In this document: piece by piece, positions 1-6,544 of the stretch | Position numbering within the stretch: position 1 is the first letter of the stretch | Layout: every line of letters begins with the position of its first letter | Assembly: GCA_018818905.1 (NCBI GenBank) | Contig: JAHIRA010000027.1 | Location: 1 to 17,013 of the forward strand | DNA from: Patescibacteria group bacterium | Lineage (GTDB): Bacteria; Patescibacteriota; JABMPQ01; JAHIRA01 | Reading direction: 5' to 3' | Length of the DNA: 17,013 bases | Made by a program: the position numbers and the translations under genes | Notes under the pieces: generated by a model | What the model was told of the DNA's origin: nothing | What the model saw: only the letters and a program-made list of their open reading frames with translations | Database searches by the model: none

Positions 1-485
1 AGTGGATCTAGGGCATTGGTCGGTTCATCAAAAATCATCACCTCCGGCTCAGTCATAAAGGCCATAATCAGGCCAAGTTTTTGGCGGTTACCAGAGGAGA
101 GGGTTTTGGCTTTCTTGCTTGTATCAAAATCAAGACGCTTGATTAACTTCTGAGCAATATCCTTGTTCCCATTAAGCTTAGCCACCAAGCTGATGTGCTC
201 TTTGCCGTTCCAATGGTCATAAAGACGAACTTGCCCGGAAAGATAGCCAATTTTTTTCTTGAGCTCGACTGCGTTTTGATGAGCATCTTGGCCTAGAATT
301 TCTATTCTTCCTTCTTGCGGTCTGATGAAATCCATCAGACATCTGATCGTGGTGGTTTTCCCAGCCCCATTGGGCCCCAAGAAACCAAAAATCTCTCCTT
401 TTTGAACGTTAAAGGAGATACCATCGACAGCTTTGGTTTTGCCAAAATGTTTTTTTAGTTTTCTGACTGAGATGACTGGTTGCAT
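1..485 (-). CDS. ABC transporter ATP-binding protein, partial (C-terminus beyond the left edge)
   Basis: About 161 N-terminal residues of an ABC-type ATPase are visible, and the gene runs off the left edge. The order of motifs is canonical: Walker A GPNGAGKTT, a Q-loop in YLSGQV, a signature LSSGNRQKLG (Gly is followed by Asn, so slightly divergent), and Walker B MIFDEPTNALDP at the window edge. It would bind and hydrolyse ATP on the cytoplasmic side to drive a membrane partner. The sequence type resembles the DrrA/CcmA-like exporters that pair with an ABC-2 permease; no permease is in view, but it could lie further left. The ATG overlaps the stop of the upstream HepT-like gene by one base (TAATG), which suggests translational coupling. 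AAGAAGAG just upstream is a weak ribosome site. The family call is very secure; the substrate is unknown. Confidence 0.95.
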   Translation of the reverse strand, partial: MQPVISVRKLKKHFGKTKAVDGISFNVQKGEIFGFLGPNGAGKTTTIRCLMDFIRPQEGRIEILGQDAHQNAVELKKKIGYLSGQVRLYDHWNGKEHISLVAKLNGNKDIAQKLIKRLDFDTSKKAKTLSSGNRQKLGLIMAFMTEPEVMIFDEPTNALDP

Positions 486-913
486 TAACTCTTCTTTATG
501 TGTCGAGCGATTTGTTTGGAAAATTCATCAAAAACTGGCATAGATTTAACAGCATTCCGATAAGCAAGCTTTAGATTTAGATCAATATAGTCATGAATGA
601 GAATATTTCTAAATCCCGCAACACCTTCGAGTTTCTTGGAAAGGATTTTGGTAATCACTTTCTCACTAGCCAAGATTTCAAATGCGTTTTGCTTGGTCTC
701 TGGCTTTTTAAAGTCCTCTTCAGCAATAATCATATTACTGATAGTTATCACAGACTCAAGAACTCGTTCCAAGCTTTTTAGAAGTGCGTCTTGGGCCATT
801 TCGTCAGTCAGAAACGTTTTTTGACTGACTTTCTTCTGGTATTCTTTTTGCTTTTTTGTGAATTGTCTGAGGTGATTTAGGTGCGTCGCGAGAGTGTATT
901 TGGCAGCTGTCAT
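485..913 (-). CDS. hepT: HepT-like HEPN ribonuclease toxin
   Basis: This 142-residue, mostly helical, Lys-rich protein carries the HEPN active-site motif R-X4-H-X-Y as R102-NILI-H107-D-Y109, diagnostic of HepT (DUF86) toxins. Family members act as dimeric metal-independent RNases. In the characterised HepT/MntA pairs the Tyr of this motif is AMPylated by the partner nucleotidyltransferase, which silences the toxin. The partner gene lies immediately upstream, with a 7-base gap, in the usual antitoxin-first order. No clear Shine-Dalgarno site precedes the ATG, so translation may be coupled to the upstream gene. All motif residues are intact, so I expect an active toxin. Its stop overlaps the start of the ABC ATPase by one base, which is unusual for a toxin-antitoxin module. 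Function is inferred from motif and neighbour only. Confidence 0.88.
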   Translation of the reverse strand: MTAAKYTLATHLNHLRQFTKKQKEYQKKVSQKTFLTDEMAQDALLKSLERVLESVITISNMIIAEEDFKKPETKQNAFEILASEKVITKILSKKLEGVAGFRNILIHDYIDLNLKLAYRNAVKSMPVFDEFSKQIARHIKKS

Positions 914-920
914 CTTGGTG

Positions 921-1334
921 TTATTTAGATACTTTATTGGTATATACTTTTAACCACATACTCTCAAAATACTGCTGATCATGCCACTCTTGCAAAACTT
1001 CAAAAACAAAATACTTTCTGGCTTCTTCGTCCTGTGAATAAACAACTTTTCCATCTTTGATGATGTTGAATTTTAGCAATGATGAAAGTTTTTTATTATT
1101 GAGAACAATAACATCAACTTCATGACCTAGGAGTTTACTTAGTTTGGCCATGAAACTTAATCTAAGCTCTAAATAATTTTTGGACTTACTTTTGTCATTC
1201 AAAAACACAGCAAAATCAAAATCAGAGAATTCATTCGCTTTTCCTTTTGCTTGCGAACCAAAAAGATAAGCAAACTCAACTCCTTCTTTTTTGAGGATAT
1301 TCTGTATTTGAGTCTCTTCTTTTTTGCTAATCAT
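921..1334 (-). CDS. mntA: MntA-like minimal nucleotidyltransferase antitoxin
   Basis: This 137-residue protein belongs to the minimal nucleotidyltransferase family. The nucleotide-binding signature G26-S27-X10-D38-X-D40 and a third acidic residue, D74 in EVDVIVLNN, form a complete Pol-beta-type catalytic triad. In HepT/MntA systems this enzyme uses ATP to AMPylate the active-site Tyr of HepT, acting as an enzymatic antitoxin. The toxin partner follows 7 bases downstream. The ATG at 1334 lies 4-7 bases after AGAGA, a poor ribosome site. A terminator of the upstream operon (around 1391-1429) sits before it, so the module probably has its own promoter in the AT-rich stretch 1335-1390; I could not define one convincingly. 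Confidence 0.9.
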   Translation of the reverse strand: MISKKEETQIQNILKKEGVEFAYLFGSQAKGKANEFSDFDFAVFLNDKSKSKNYLELRLSFMAKLSKLLGHEVDVIVLNNKKLSSLLKFNIIKDGKVVYSQDEEARKYFVFEVLQEWHDQQYFESMWLKVYTNKVSK

Positions 1335-1390
1335 GTCTCTATTTTAGCAAAAACATTGAGCAAATTCTAGAGTAAATATTTTATATTTAA

Positions 1391-1429
1391 AAAATAAAAA
1401 ACCGGCTCTAACCCAAAGGGCCGGCCGGT
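1391..1429 (-). terminator. Rho-independent terminator of the heliorhodopsin operon
   Basis: On the minus strand ACCGGC (1429-1424) pairs with GCCGGT (1406-1401), with a possible inner GGCCC/GGG pairing in the loop, and is followed by a T-rich run (1400-1389). It sits 11 bases after the stop of the DUF6790-like gene and separates this operon from mntA-hepT. Confidence 0.85.
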
Positions 1430-1439
1430 ATCTAACGGC

Positions 1440-1934
1440 CTACATGCCCATCTTCCACAAAACAAGCAAAACAACCATAACAATCGGTCCCAAAATATCA
1501 GAATACAACACAGCCCCCGTATTGAGAATGGACTTGTTTTCTCTTTTCTTGAGATCAATGATGTGACCAACCCCCATCATGAAAAGCATAAATGAAACGC
1601 CAATGACTGTTGCTGTCCAGAAATCGCCCATGATCCAGGTGCTTAGAATTCCCAGAATACCAAAGGCTCCGCCAGCTGCAGCCACTTCTTTTTGAAAAGG
1701 ACTTCCTGGTTCCCAGCCGATGTTTCTAGCTAGTCTGTCAGCAGTTTTTCTTCTCCAATGCATAAAGAATGAGACCACCCCCAGGACACCAACGACCCAA
1801 AAAAGAATTGACTGTAGCAATGTCTCTATAAAGGCTCCATTAAAAAATAGAACGACAATTGCCGCATTAATAACTGCCGCTACCCAATACAAAGCAAAAA
1901 TGTACTTGGTAAAGACATGATTTAAGCTCGCCAT
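1440..1934 (-). CDS. DUF6790-like integral membrane protein
   Basis: This 164-residue protein is very hydrophobic, with about five predicted membrane spans: roughly residues 12-32, 40-58, 88-103, 106-125 and 143-161. A short polar segment after the second span (HWRRKTADRLARN) is followed by the motif GWEPGSPFQKEVAAAGGAFGI. From memory this motif and the span pattern match the uncharacterised DUF6790 family; I could not confirm this by search. No catalytic motif is evident. The ATG at 1934 has no Shine-Dalgarno site. It is the last gene of a four-gene minus-strand operon, 33 bases after the heliorhodopsin stop and directly before a strong terminator, so it is almost certainly co-expressed with the heliorhodopsin. 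A role as its membrane partner is possible but purely contextual. Confidence 0.6.
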   Translation of the reverse strand: MASLNHVFTKYIFALYWVAAVINAAIVVLFFNGAFIETLLQSILFWVVGVLGVVSFFMHWRRKTADRLARNIGWEPGSPFQKEVAAAGGAFGILGILSTWIMGDFWTATVIGVSFMLFMMGVGHIIDLKKRENKSILNTGAVLYSDILGPIVMVVLLVLWKMGM

Positions 1935-1967
1935 AATTTTGTTTTTATTTTAAAAAATAATAAATAC

Positions 1968-2735
1968 CTAGACAGGTCTAAGGGTGCCAGCAAAAACTTG
2001 CCAGGCCAAAACCGACTTGGCCACCAGACTCAAGATGATATAAACCTTTTCTCCAAAAACATAATCTTTCCAGGGACCAATTTTCTTGTACTGCAGAATC
2101 ATATTAATAGCGAAGATATTAAAGAAAAGGAAGATAGAAAAGAAAATCCAGTAAACAAAATTTGGCGGCCCTTGATCTCCCTCAATACTCCCAACTAGAT
2201 ACAAAGCCACGGCAACCCAAGGAATGAGTCCGGCAAAGCAACCAAAAATATAAGAAGTCCAGTTTGTTTTTTCCGTACTTTGATTATGTACTTCCATAAC
2301 CCAGCCAAAGAGAATCATACAAGCATTAACAGAGAGCAAGAGTAGCAAACTCACACCGTCATACATACCAACCAGCATAGCAATAACCACCATCATCAGA
2401 GAAGAACTCACACTATATTCAATCCATCTGGCTTTGTTTATGCCCTTCTTGAGATTGTTGACGTACCATTGATAGATGCCTGGAAGTGAAACTAGTAAAT
2501 GAGCCACCGCCGACAAGAAGAGGAAGATGGCCACCAAAGGACCAATGCGGACCTCCCAAACTGTCTCATAAACAGGAATGAGTTGCTGAACCATGGGGTT
2601 GAACTTCAAAAAGCCTGTCGTGATAGGTAGAGCAAAATCATTGCTCAAGTAAAGCATCAACCCTCCTTGAACCGCATGGAGCACCGCCATGACCAAATTG
2701 AAGATACGCAAGTTTCTGTACCGTTTTTCTTCCAT
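1968..2735 (-). CDS. Heliorhodopsin (retinal-binding seven-helix membrane protein)
   Basis: This 255-residue, seven-helix protein has all the hallmarks of heliorhodopsin. Helix 3 carries ARWIEYSVSSSLM with the counterion Glu at 106. Helix 7 carries SLVAKSVLAWQVFAG with the retinal-linking Lys at 240. His20 and His79 match the conserved pair near the Schiff base in the characterised protein 48C12 (H23, H80, E107, K241). Heliorhodopsins sit inverted in the membrane (N-terminus inside), have a slow photocycle and are thought to act as light sensors or regulators of partner proteins rather than pumps. I chose the ATG at 2735 because MEEKRYRNLRIFN is the typical family N-terminus; an in-frame TTG at 2774 would add 13 unlikely residues. 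No carotenoid or retinal synthesis gene is visible in the window. Upstream lies a GadC-like antiporter, downstream a DUF6790-like protein. Confidence 0.96.
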   Translation of the reverse strand: MEEKRYRNLRIFNLVMAVLHAVQGGLMLYLSNDFALPITTGFLKFNPMVQQLIPVYETVWEVRIGPLVAIFLFLSAVAHLLVSLPGIYQWYVNNLKKGINKARWIEYSVSSSLMMVVIAMLVGMYDGVSLLLLLSVNACMILFGWVMEVHNQSTEKTNWTSYIFGCFAGLIPWVAVALYLVGSIEGDQGPPNFVYWIFFSIFLFFNIFAINMILQYKKIGPWKDYVFGEKVYIILSLVAKSVLAWQVFAGTLRPV

Positions 2736-2796
2736 ATTATAATTATTAATAGTATTTATTTTTATTTGAGACAATCGTCTAGGGTTTTGTATTTAA

Positions 2797-4227
2797 CTAT
2801 TTGTCTGTGGCCACATTCGTAGTATCTTGATCTTCTTCCTTCTTGACCCAACTTGGCTTCTTGAAAATGTGAATGATAAACGGAATAGAAACAAAGACGA
2901 TAATGCCAACCACCAAAAACCCAACATAGAAAAGAGAATTGCCGGTCTTGAGATTTGACGGTGGAAAGAAACCAACCACAACGCCAAAAAGACTGCCTAG
3001 AAATCCAAGCCCACCAATAAGCCACATGCCAACTATGCCACCTGGCACTTTGTAAGGTCTTTTGGTTTCTGGTTGCTTGTAACGCAACACCAAGGCAGAG
3101 ACAAAAACCAAAAGATACATAATCAGGTAAAGCTGAGCCGTAAGTGAGATGAGAATCCAAAACGAAGCATTAATACTGGGCATAAGAAGAAAAATAAGAG
3201 ACATCAGTGAGAGGATAATTCCTTGCATAACCATAATGCCAACTGGCATACCGTGCTTGTTCTCTATCTGAAGTTTGGGTGGCAGATAACCATGTCTGGC
3301 AGTAGCCAGAAGTCCTTTGGTTGGACCAACGATCCAGGTACTAATCTGAGCTACAGCACCTATGGCTGTCAGAATCGCAATAACCGGGACCAAGAAACCG
3401 AGATTGTATGATTCAAAGAAATGCTTAAAAGCCTCCATCACTCCGGAGACCAGACTCAGACTCCCCTTTGGCACAACTGTGGCAATAGCAAGTGAGCCCA
3501 AAGTGACTAGAGTAATAATTATGATGGTCGATAGCAAAATAGCCCGAGGATAGTTTTTGTGCGGATTCTTGACTTCTTTGGCATGAACCGCCGACATTTC
3601 CATCCCCGCAAGTCCTAGAAGTACCCCGGCCATTAGAACCCAGTTGTTCATGTTACCTAGATCAGGTATGAGACCCTGCCAAGTAAAATCGATTTGAGCT
3701 GGCTTGCCCATGATAACCCAAACAACGCCAAGGATAATAATCAAAGCTCCCGGAATAAGCGTCCCAATAATAACACCCACACTACTAATCATGCCAGAAG
3801 CTTTCATGCCCAGAGAATTGATCAGGGTGCTACCCCAAAAAACAACCATCATGATAACCAGCATATAAACTTTGTTGGTGGCCAGGTCAGGATTTATGGC
3901 ATAAGCCAGAGTCGCCGCCGTAAAAGAAAGTGCCGTTGGATACCAAATCACATTCTCGACCCACTGAAGCCAAATAGCCAGAAAACCAAACTTGGGCCCC
4001 AAGGCTTCTTTGACCCACAAGAAAACACCGCCGTCTCCAGGCCAGCCCGTGGCTAATTCCGCAGCAATTAACGATAACGGAACAAAAAAAACAATGGCTG
4101 CAAAAACCAAATAAAAAACAGAAGTTAATCCATATTCCGCAGTAATAGGCAAGTTCTTGAGACTAACAATAGCAGCCACGTTAATCATGGCCAGCGTGAA
4201 GATCCCGATGCTTGTTTTTTTGGTCAT
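2797..4227 (-). CDS. GadC-like amino acid antiporter (APC superfamily)
   Basis: This 476-residue permease has about twelve hydrophobic spans. Residues 14-28 (INVAAIVSLKNLPIT) and the segment AELATGWPGDGGVFLWVKEALGP match the first helices of the glutamate:GABA antiporter branch of the APC superfamily. The segment VGPTKGLLATARHGYLPP is also typical of that branch. Such proteins exchange an amino acid for its decarboxylation product in acid resistance or simply move amino acids. The C-terminal tail is short and charged, so I see no long C-plug like that of E. coli GadC. No glutamate decarboxylase is in the window, so the substrate is open. There is no Shine-Dalgarno site at the ATG. It follows an 80-residue unknown gene by 21 bases and precedes the heliorhodopsin gene by 61 bases. 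Confidence 0.87.
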   Translation of the reverse strand: MTKKTSIGIFTLAMINVAAIVSLKNLPITAEYGLTSVFYLVFAAIVFFVPLSLIAAELATGWPGDGGVFLWVKEALGPKFGFLAIWLQWVENVIWYPTALSFTAATLAYAINPDLATNKVYMLVIMMVVFWGSTLINSLGMKASGMISSVGVIIGTLIPGALIIILGVVWVIMGKPAQIDFTWQGLIPDLGNMNNWVLMAGVLLGLAGMEMSAVHAKEVKNPHKNYPRAILLSTIIIITLVTLGSLAIATVVPKGSLSLVSGVMEAFKHFFESYNLGFLVPVIAILTAIGAVAQISTWIVGPTKGLLATARHGYLPPKLQIENKHGMPVGIMVMQGIILSLMSLIFLLMPSINASFWILISLTAQLYLIMYLLVFVSALVLRYKQPETKRPYKVPGGIVGMWLIGGLGFLGSLFGVVVGFFPPSNLKTGNSLFYVGFLVVGIIVFVSIPFIIHIFKKPSWVKKEEDQDTTNVATDK

Positions 4228-4248
4228 AGCTATAGTCGCTTTTTTATT

Positions 4249-4491
4249 TTACAGTTTCACTTCTTCTTCCCATTCATCAACTGTCATATTGAGAATATCT
4301 GCTGCCTTCTTATTCTTGGGAACTGCAATTTCTTCCAGAAGATTGTCCATATCAAGTTTGACTTTCCCAGTGTCCAAAGTAAGTACACTGATATAGCCAA
4401 CGCCACTTGAGCCAGGATTGCCGTACCCATCACAGTATTTGTCATAAGGACCAACAGCTGCATTAACAATTTCTTTTGGTGTTAATGACAT
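4249..4491 (-). CDS. Small unknown protein, first gene of the heliorhodopsin operon
   Basis: This gene encodes 80 residues with no membrane span or signal peptide. The middle is Gly/Tyr rich (around residues 15-33, with KYCDGYGNPGSSGVGYISV); the second half is acidic and likely helical, ending in DEWEEEV. I do not recognise the family. The single Cys at 20 is flanked by aromatic residues. It is a real-gene candidate because it lies in line with, and only 21 bases before, the GadC-like gene, and the intergenic space on both sides is AT-rich. The ATG has no Shine-Dalgarno site, like its neighbours. It could be a small cytoplasmic accessory of the transporter, but nothing in the sequence proves that. 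Confidence 0.65.
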   Translation of the reverse strand: MSLTPKEIVNAAVGPYDKYCDGYGNPGSSGVGYISVLTLDTGKVKLDMDNLLEEIAVPKNKKAADILNMTVDEWEEEVKL

Positions 4492-4559
4492 GTTTTTGTT
4501 TTTTTGTTAGGTGGAATTTGTTTCATTCTATCATTTTATAGACAAAAAATCTATCAACA

Positions 4560-4588
4560 TTGACAACAAGCGAAGACCAAATTAAGAT
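4560..4588 (+). promoter_or_regulatory. Predicted sigma70-type promoter of the coiled-coil gene
   Basis: TTGACA (4560-4565), a 17-base spacer and TAAGAT (4583-4588) lie about 25 bases before the GTG start of the plus-strand gene. The -35 is perfect; the -10 matches four of six positions. Confidence 0.5.
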
Positions 4589-4612
4589 GTAAAAAGAAAA
4601 GAGGTAAGCGGA

Positions 4613-5020
4613 GTGTCTTTTCTAATTATTAATTTCAAAACAATGACCGAGAACAACGACAAAACGCTTGCCAAAATTTTGAAGACTGTCAGTTTCCTCA
4701 AAGAAAAATCCGTAACCTTTGTAACCAAAGACGAGTTTGAGACAAGGATTCAGGAAATCATGCGAGTGGTTAGTGATCTCAAAAAAGAATCCGTGACTAA
4801 AGATGAGTTTGAAACAAGACTTCAGGAGAACAACAGAAAGTTAAAAGGAGACCTCAGAGATGAAATGATATTCCATAGAAACGAAATCATAAATCGCATT
4901 GATAGCTTTATTACCTTGCATCAAAAAGTTGATCTTGAAATTACCTCTCTTCATGCCAAGACAAAACGACATGATCATCAAATTAAAAGAATAGCCAATC
5001 ACAGCGGCGTAGAGGTTTAG
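4613..5020 (+). CDS. Small coiled-coil protein with repeated VTKDEFETR motif
   Basis: This gene encodes 135 residues, highly charged and predicted almost entirely helical. The nonapeptide VTKDEFETR occurs twice, at residues 37-45 and 61-69, 24 residues apart, followed by a long amphipathic helix (roughly 70-128). Proteins of this kind are common in Candidate Phyla Radiation genomes and have no established function; this is from memory, not a search. I list the GTG start at 4613 because AGAGG lies eight bases before it; an in-frame ATG at 4643 (protein beginning MTENND) is the alternative and lacks a ribosome site. It is the only plus-strand gene in the left half, has its own promoter, and ends just before a hairpin shared with the convergent V4R-like gene. 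Confidence 0.8.
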   Translation: MSFLIINFKTMTENNDKTLAKILKTVSFLKEKSVTFVTKDEFETRIQEIMRVVSDLKKESVTKDEFETRLQENNRKLKGDLRDEMIFHRNEIINRIDSFITLHQKVDLEITSLHAKTKRHDHQIKRIANHSGVEV

Positions 5021-5036
5021 AACAAAAATATTTTAC

Positions 5037-5067
5037 AAAAATCTCCACAAGTGGAGATTTTTGTTTT
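5037..5067. terminator. Bidirectional Rho-independent terminator between convergent genes
   Basis: AAAAATCTCCA (5037-5047) and TGGAGATTTTT (5052-5062) form a stem with a CAAG loop. A T-rich run follows on the plus strand, and the A-run on the left serves as a T-run on the minus strand. The hairpin can therefore end both the coiled-coil gene and the convergent V4R-like gene. Confidence 0.85.
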
Positions 5068-5097
5068 GAATAAAATTGACTAGAAACAACTCAATCA

Positions 5098-5670
5098 CTA
5101 CCACTTAATGATATAGTGGCAATCTTTGTGGTCTTTTTCTCGACATCCTTTGGTGCTATCATGTTCCACTCTTACTCCTAGTGAATACTCAGGCTTGAAT
5201 CTATTGGCCATAGCTGTGATAATACCTTGATCAAACTGACAGGGGTAAGGATTGTCACACTTTATTTCTACTTCACTGTCACCGATTTTTTTGTAGGCAT
5301 AGTGGCCAATGCCTTCCTTCATGCTCCCGTCTTTTGGATTAAACATGGGCTCGCCATCGATACGATGATTCATGTGATAAGCCACATCAATAGAAGCTAG
5401 AGCTTTTTCAATATCATCAATTTCTGCAGGAAACCTGGCATTTTCTGGAATTTTTTTACCAATAGAAAACAAGGTATGGGGGCCAATTTTGTCTGAAATC
5501 AATTTGAAAGCGTTAAGCCAGTCTTGTTGAGAATACCAGGCTTTTGGATCTAGGTCTTTGATACCATTTTCTTCTAAGATTTGAATTCCCGTGGGCTTGA
5601 TAGGGCCCATACCATCAACAATGGCATATACCGTTTGGCCGTTAACTTCAATGTAGGGTTCCTTGGTCAT
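5098..5670 (-). CDS. V4R-like putative sensor domain protein
   Basis: This 190-residue cytoplasmic protein has no signal peptide or membrane span. Its middle (about 25-100) reads like the TGIQILEENGI...WYSQQDWLNAFK...GPHTLFSIGKKIPE region of small single-domain proteins. The C-terminus GCREKDHKDCHYII resembles the C-X(n)-C-X-Y end of V4R (4-vinyl reductase) and related HNOB-fold ligand-binding domains. Four Cys (138, 144, 176, 184) and a His-rich stretch AYHMNHR (97-103) could bind a metal or small ligand. That is inference; no heme-ligand motif of the classic H-NOX type is evident. No output domain is attached, so it would act alone or through a partner. It lies 49 bases after the M23 lipoprotein gene. 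The assignment at superfamily level is moderate. Confidence 0.55.
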   Translation of the reverse strand: MTKEPYIEVNGQTVYAIVDGMGPIKPTGIQILEENGIKDLDPKAWYSQQDWLNAFKLISDKIGPHTLFSIGKKIPENARFPAEIDDIEKALASIDVAYHMNHRIDGEPMFNPKDGSMKEGIGHYAYKKIGDSEVEIKCDNPYPCQFDQGIITAMANRFKPEYSLGVRVEHDSTKGCREKDHKDCHYIIKW

Positions 5671-5719
5671 AATTTTTGATTTAATTTTTCTACAAAATAA
5701 TATACAAAAAATTTCTAGG

Positions 5720-6349
5720 TCAAAAAAGTGTTAATGGATCAGTCCAAGCTCGAAGATCTGTTTCATTCCGCACGTAACCCTTCAAATTCAAATCAGAATC
5801 ATTATAGATCGCTAAATGCAAATGTTTTCTTTCACCATCTGTTTCACGAGATTCTCCTTCTCCCAGAATAGCAACGTGTTCTCCTGCCAGAACTTGGGTA
5901 TTGACTCCAAGCAATGATCCCGGATCCAGGTGTCCGTATAAAACAAGATAATCTTGATTGTTGATATCATGTCTAATCACCATAACTCCTCCATAGCCAC
6001 TCACCCAATCTGAATAGAAAACTTCTCCATCTGTAATCGCCATGACCGGAACTTCTTCATTGGTATCTGCATATTCGACATCCACTCCAGTGTGATAACC
6101 GCTGAAACGTTCTGGCTGAATTGGAGAGTTCTGCGGAGTAATAAAAATGCCAAAAGGTTTTTTGGTGATTCTAGTTTTGAAATCAGCGATCGGCTCCATA
6201 CAAGTTTTTTTCTCCTCACCGAAAACTTTCTCCTCCTCTTCAAGTGACGATGTCTCTTGCAATTTCTGTTCTGTTTTCATTTGACAACCCGCCAAGACAA
6301 GAAGAATAGTAAAGAAAAAACAAGCCTTCTTGCTATTAATACAACTCAT
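5720..6349 (-). CDS. M23-family peptidase-like lipoprotein
   Basis: This 209-residue protein starts with a lipoprotein signal: a hydrophobic stretch (11-20) ending in lipobox L19-A-G-C22. A short acidic linker (about 30-50) follows, then a LytM/M23 domain. The zinc ligands are all visible: H86-X3-D90 in YHTGVDVEY, and H178 of H176-L-H178 in KHLHLAIY; H140 in LYGHL is the other conserved active-site His. M23 enzymes cut peptide crossbridges of peptidoglycan, so an outward-facing, membrane-anchored cell-wall hydrolase is expected. ATG at 6349 is preceded by GGGAG about 14 bases upstream, a marginal ribosome site. It ends in TGA, unlike most of its minus-strand neighbours. It lies 23 bases after the small membrane peptide at the end of the copper operon and could be co-transcribed with it. 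Confidence 0.9.
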   Translation of the reverse strand: MSCINSKKACFFFTILLVLAGCQMKTEQKLQETSSLEEEEKVFGEEKKTCMEPIADFKTRITKKPFGIFITPQNSPIQPERFSGYHTGVDVEYADTNEEVPVMAITDGEVFYSDWVSGYGGVMVIRHDINNQDYLVLYGHLDPGSLLGVNTQVLAGEHVAILGEGESRETDGERKHLHLAIYNDSDLNLKGYVRNETDLRAWTDPLTLF

Positions 6350-6372
6350 ATTTTCGATGTGTTCTCCCTTTT

Positions 6373-6537
6373 TTATTGACTAGACTTTCTTTTAGCAAGA
6401 CAAATAGAAATGGCGTTCACCCACAGAAGAACAGCAAAAAAGACCAGCCACTCTAGAAAACTATTGAGATATAAAGATGGTCTAATTGCTAGAGGTTCCA
6501 GAGTAACTGCTTTCCCTGGCTCAAGAACCTTAGACAT
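6373..6537 (-). CDS. 54-residue single-span membrane peptide at the end of the copper operon
   Basis: This short frame begins with ATG at 6537, just 7 bases after the copA stop, and ends with TAA at 6373. The peptide starts MSKVLEPGKAVTLEPLAIRP, then has one hydrophobic span (about residues 27-48, with EWLVFFAVLLWVNAISICLA) and ends KRKSSQ. The positive end suggests that the C-terminus stays in the cytoplasm. The peptide looks genuine: the hydrophobic block is bounded by polar ends, and the frame is in line with the operon. I do not recognise it. By analogy with small subunits such as KdpF it might stabilise or tune CopA, but that is only a contextual guess. Confidence 0.6.
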   Translation of the reverse strand: MSKVLEPGKAVTLEPLAIRPSLYLNSFLEWLVFFAVLLWVNAISICLAKRKSSQ

Positions 6538-6544
6538 TTTTATT

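Noticed and set aside
2736..2774. Longer heliorhodopsin starting at TTG 2774
   Set aside because: The additional 13 residues are Asn/Ile-rich low-complexity leader, TTG is rare, and the ATG at 2735 matches the family N-terminus.
2762..3160. Minus-strand 132-codon open frame overlapping the antiporter gene end
   Set aside because: It lies in another frame wholly within or at the edge of a well-supported permease and has Trp/Cys-rich shadow composition.
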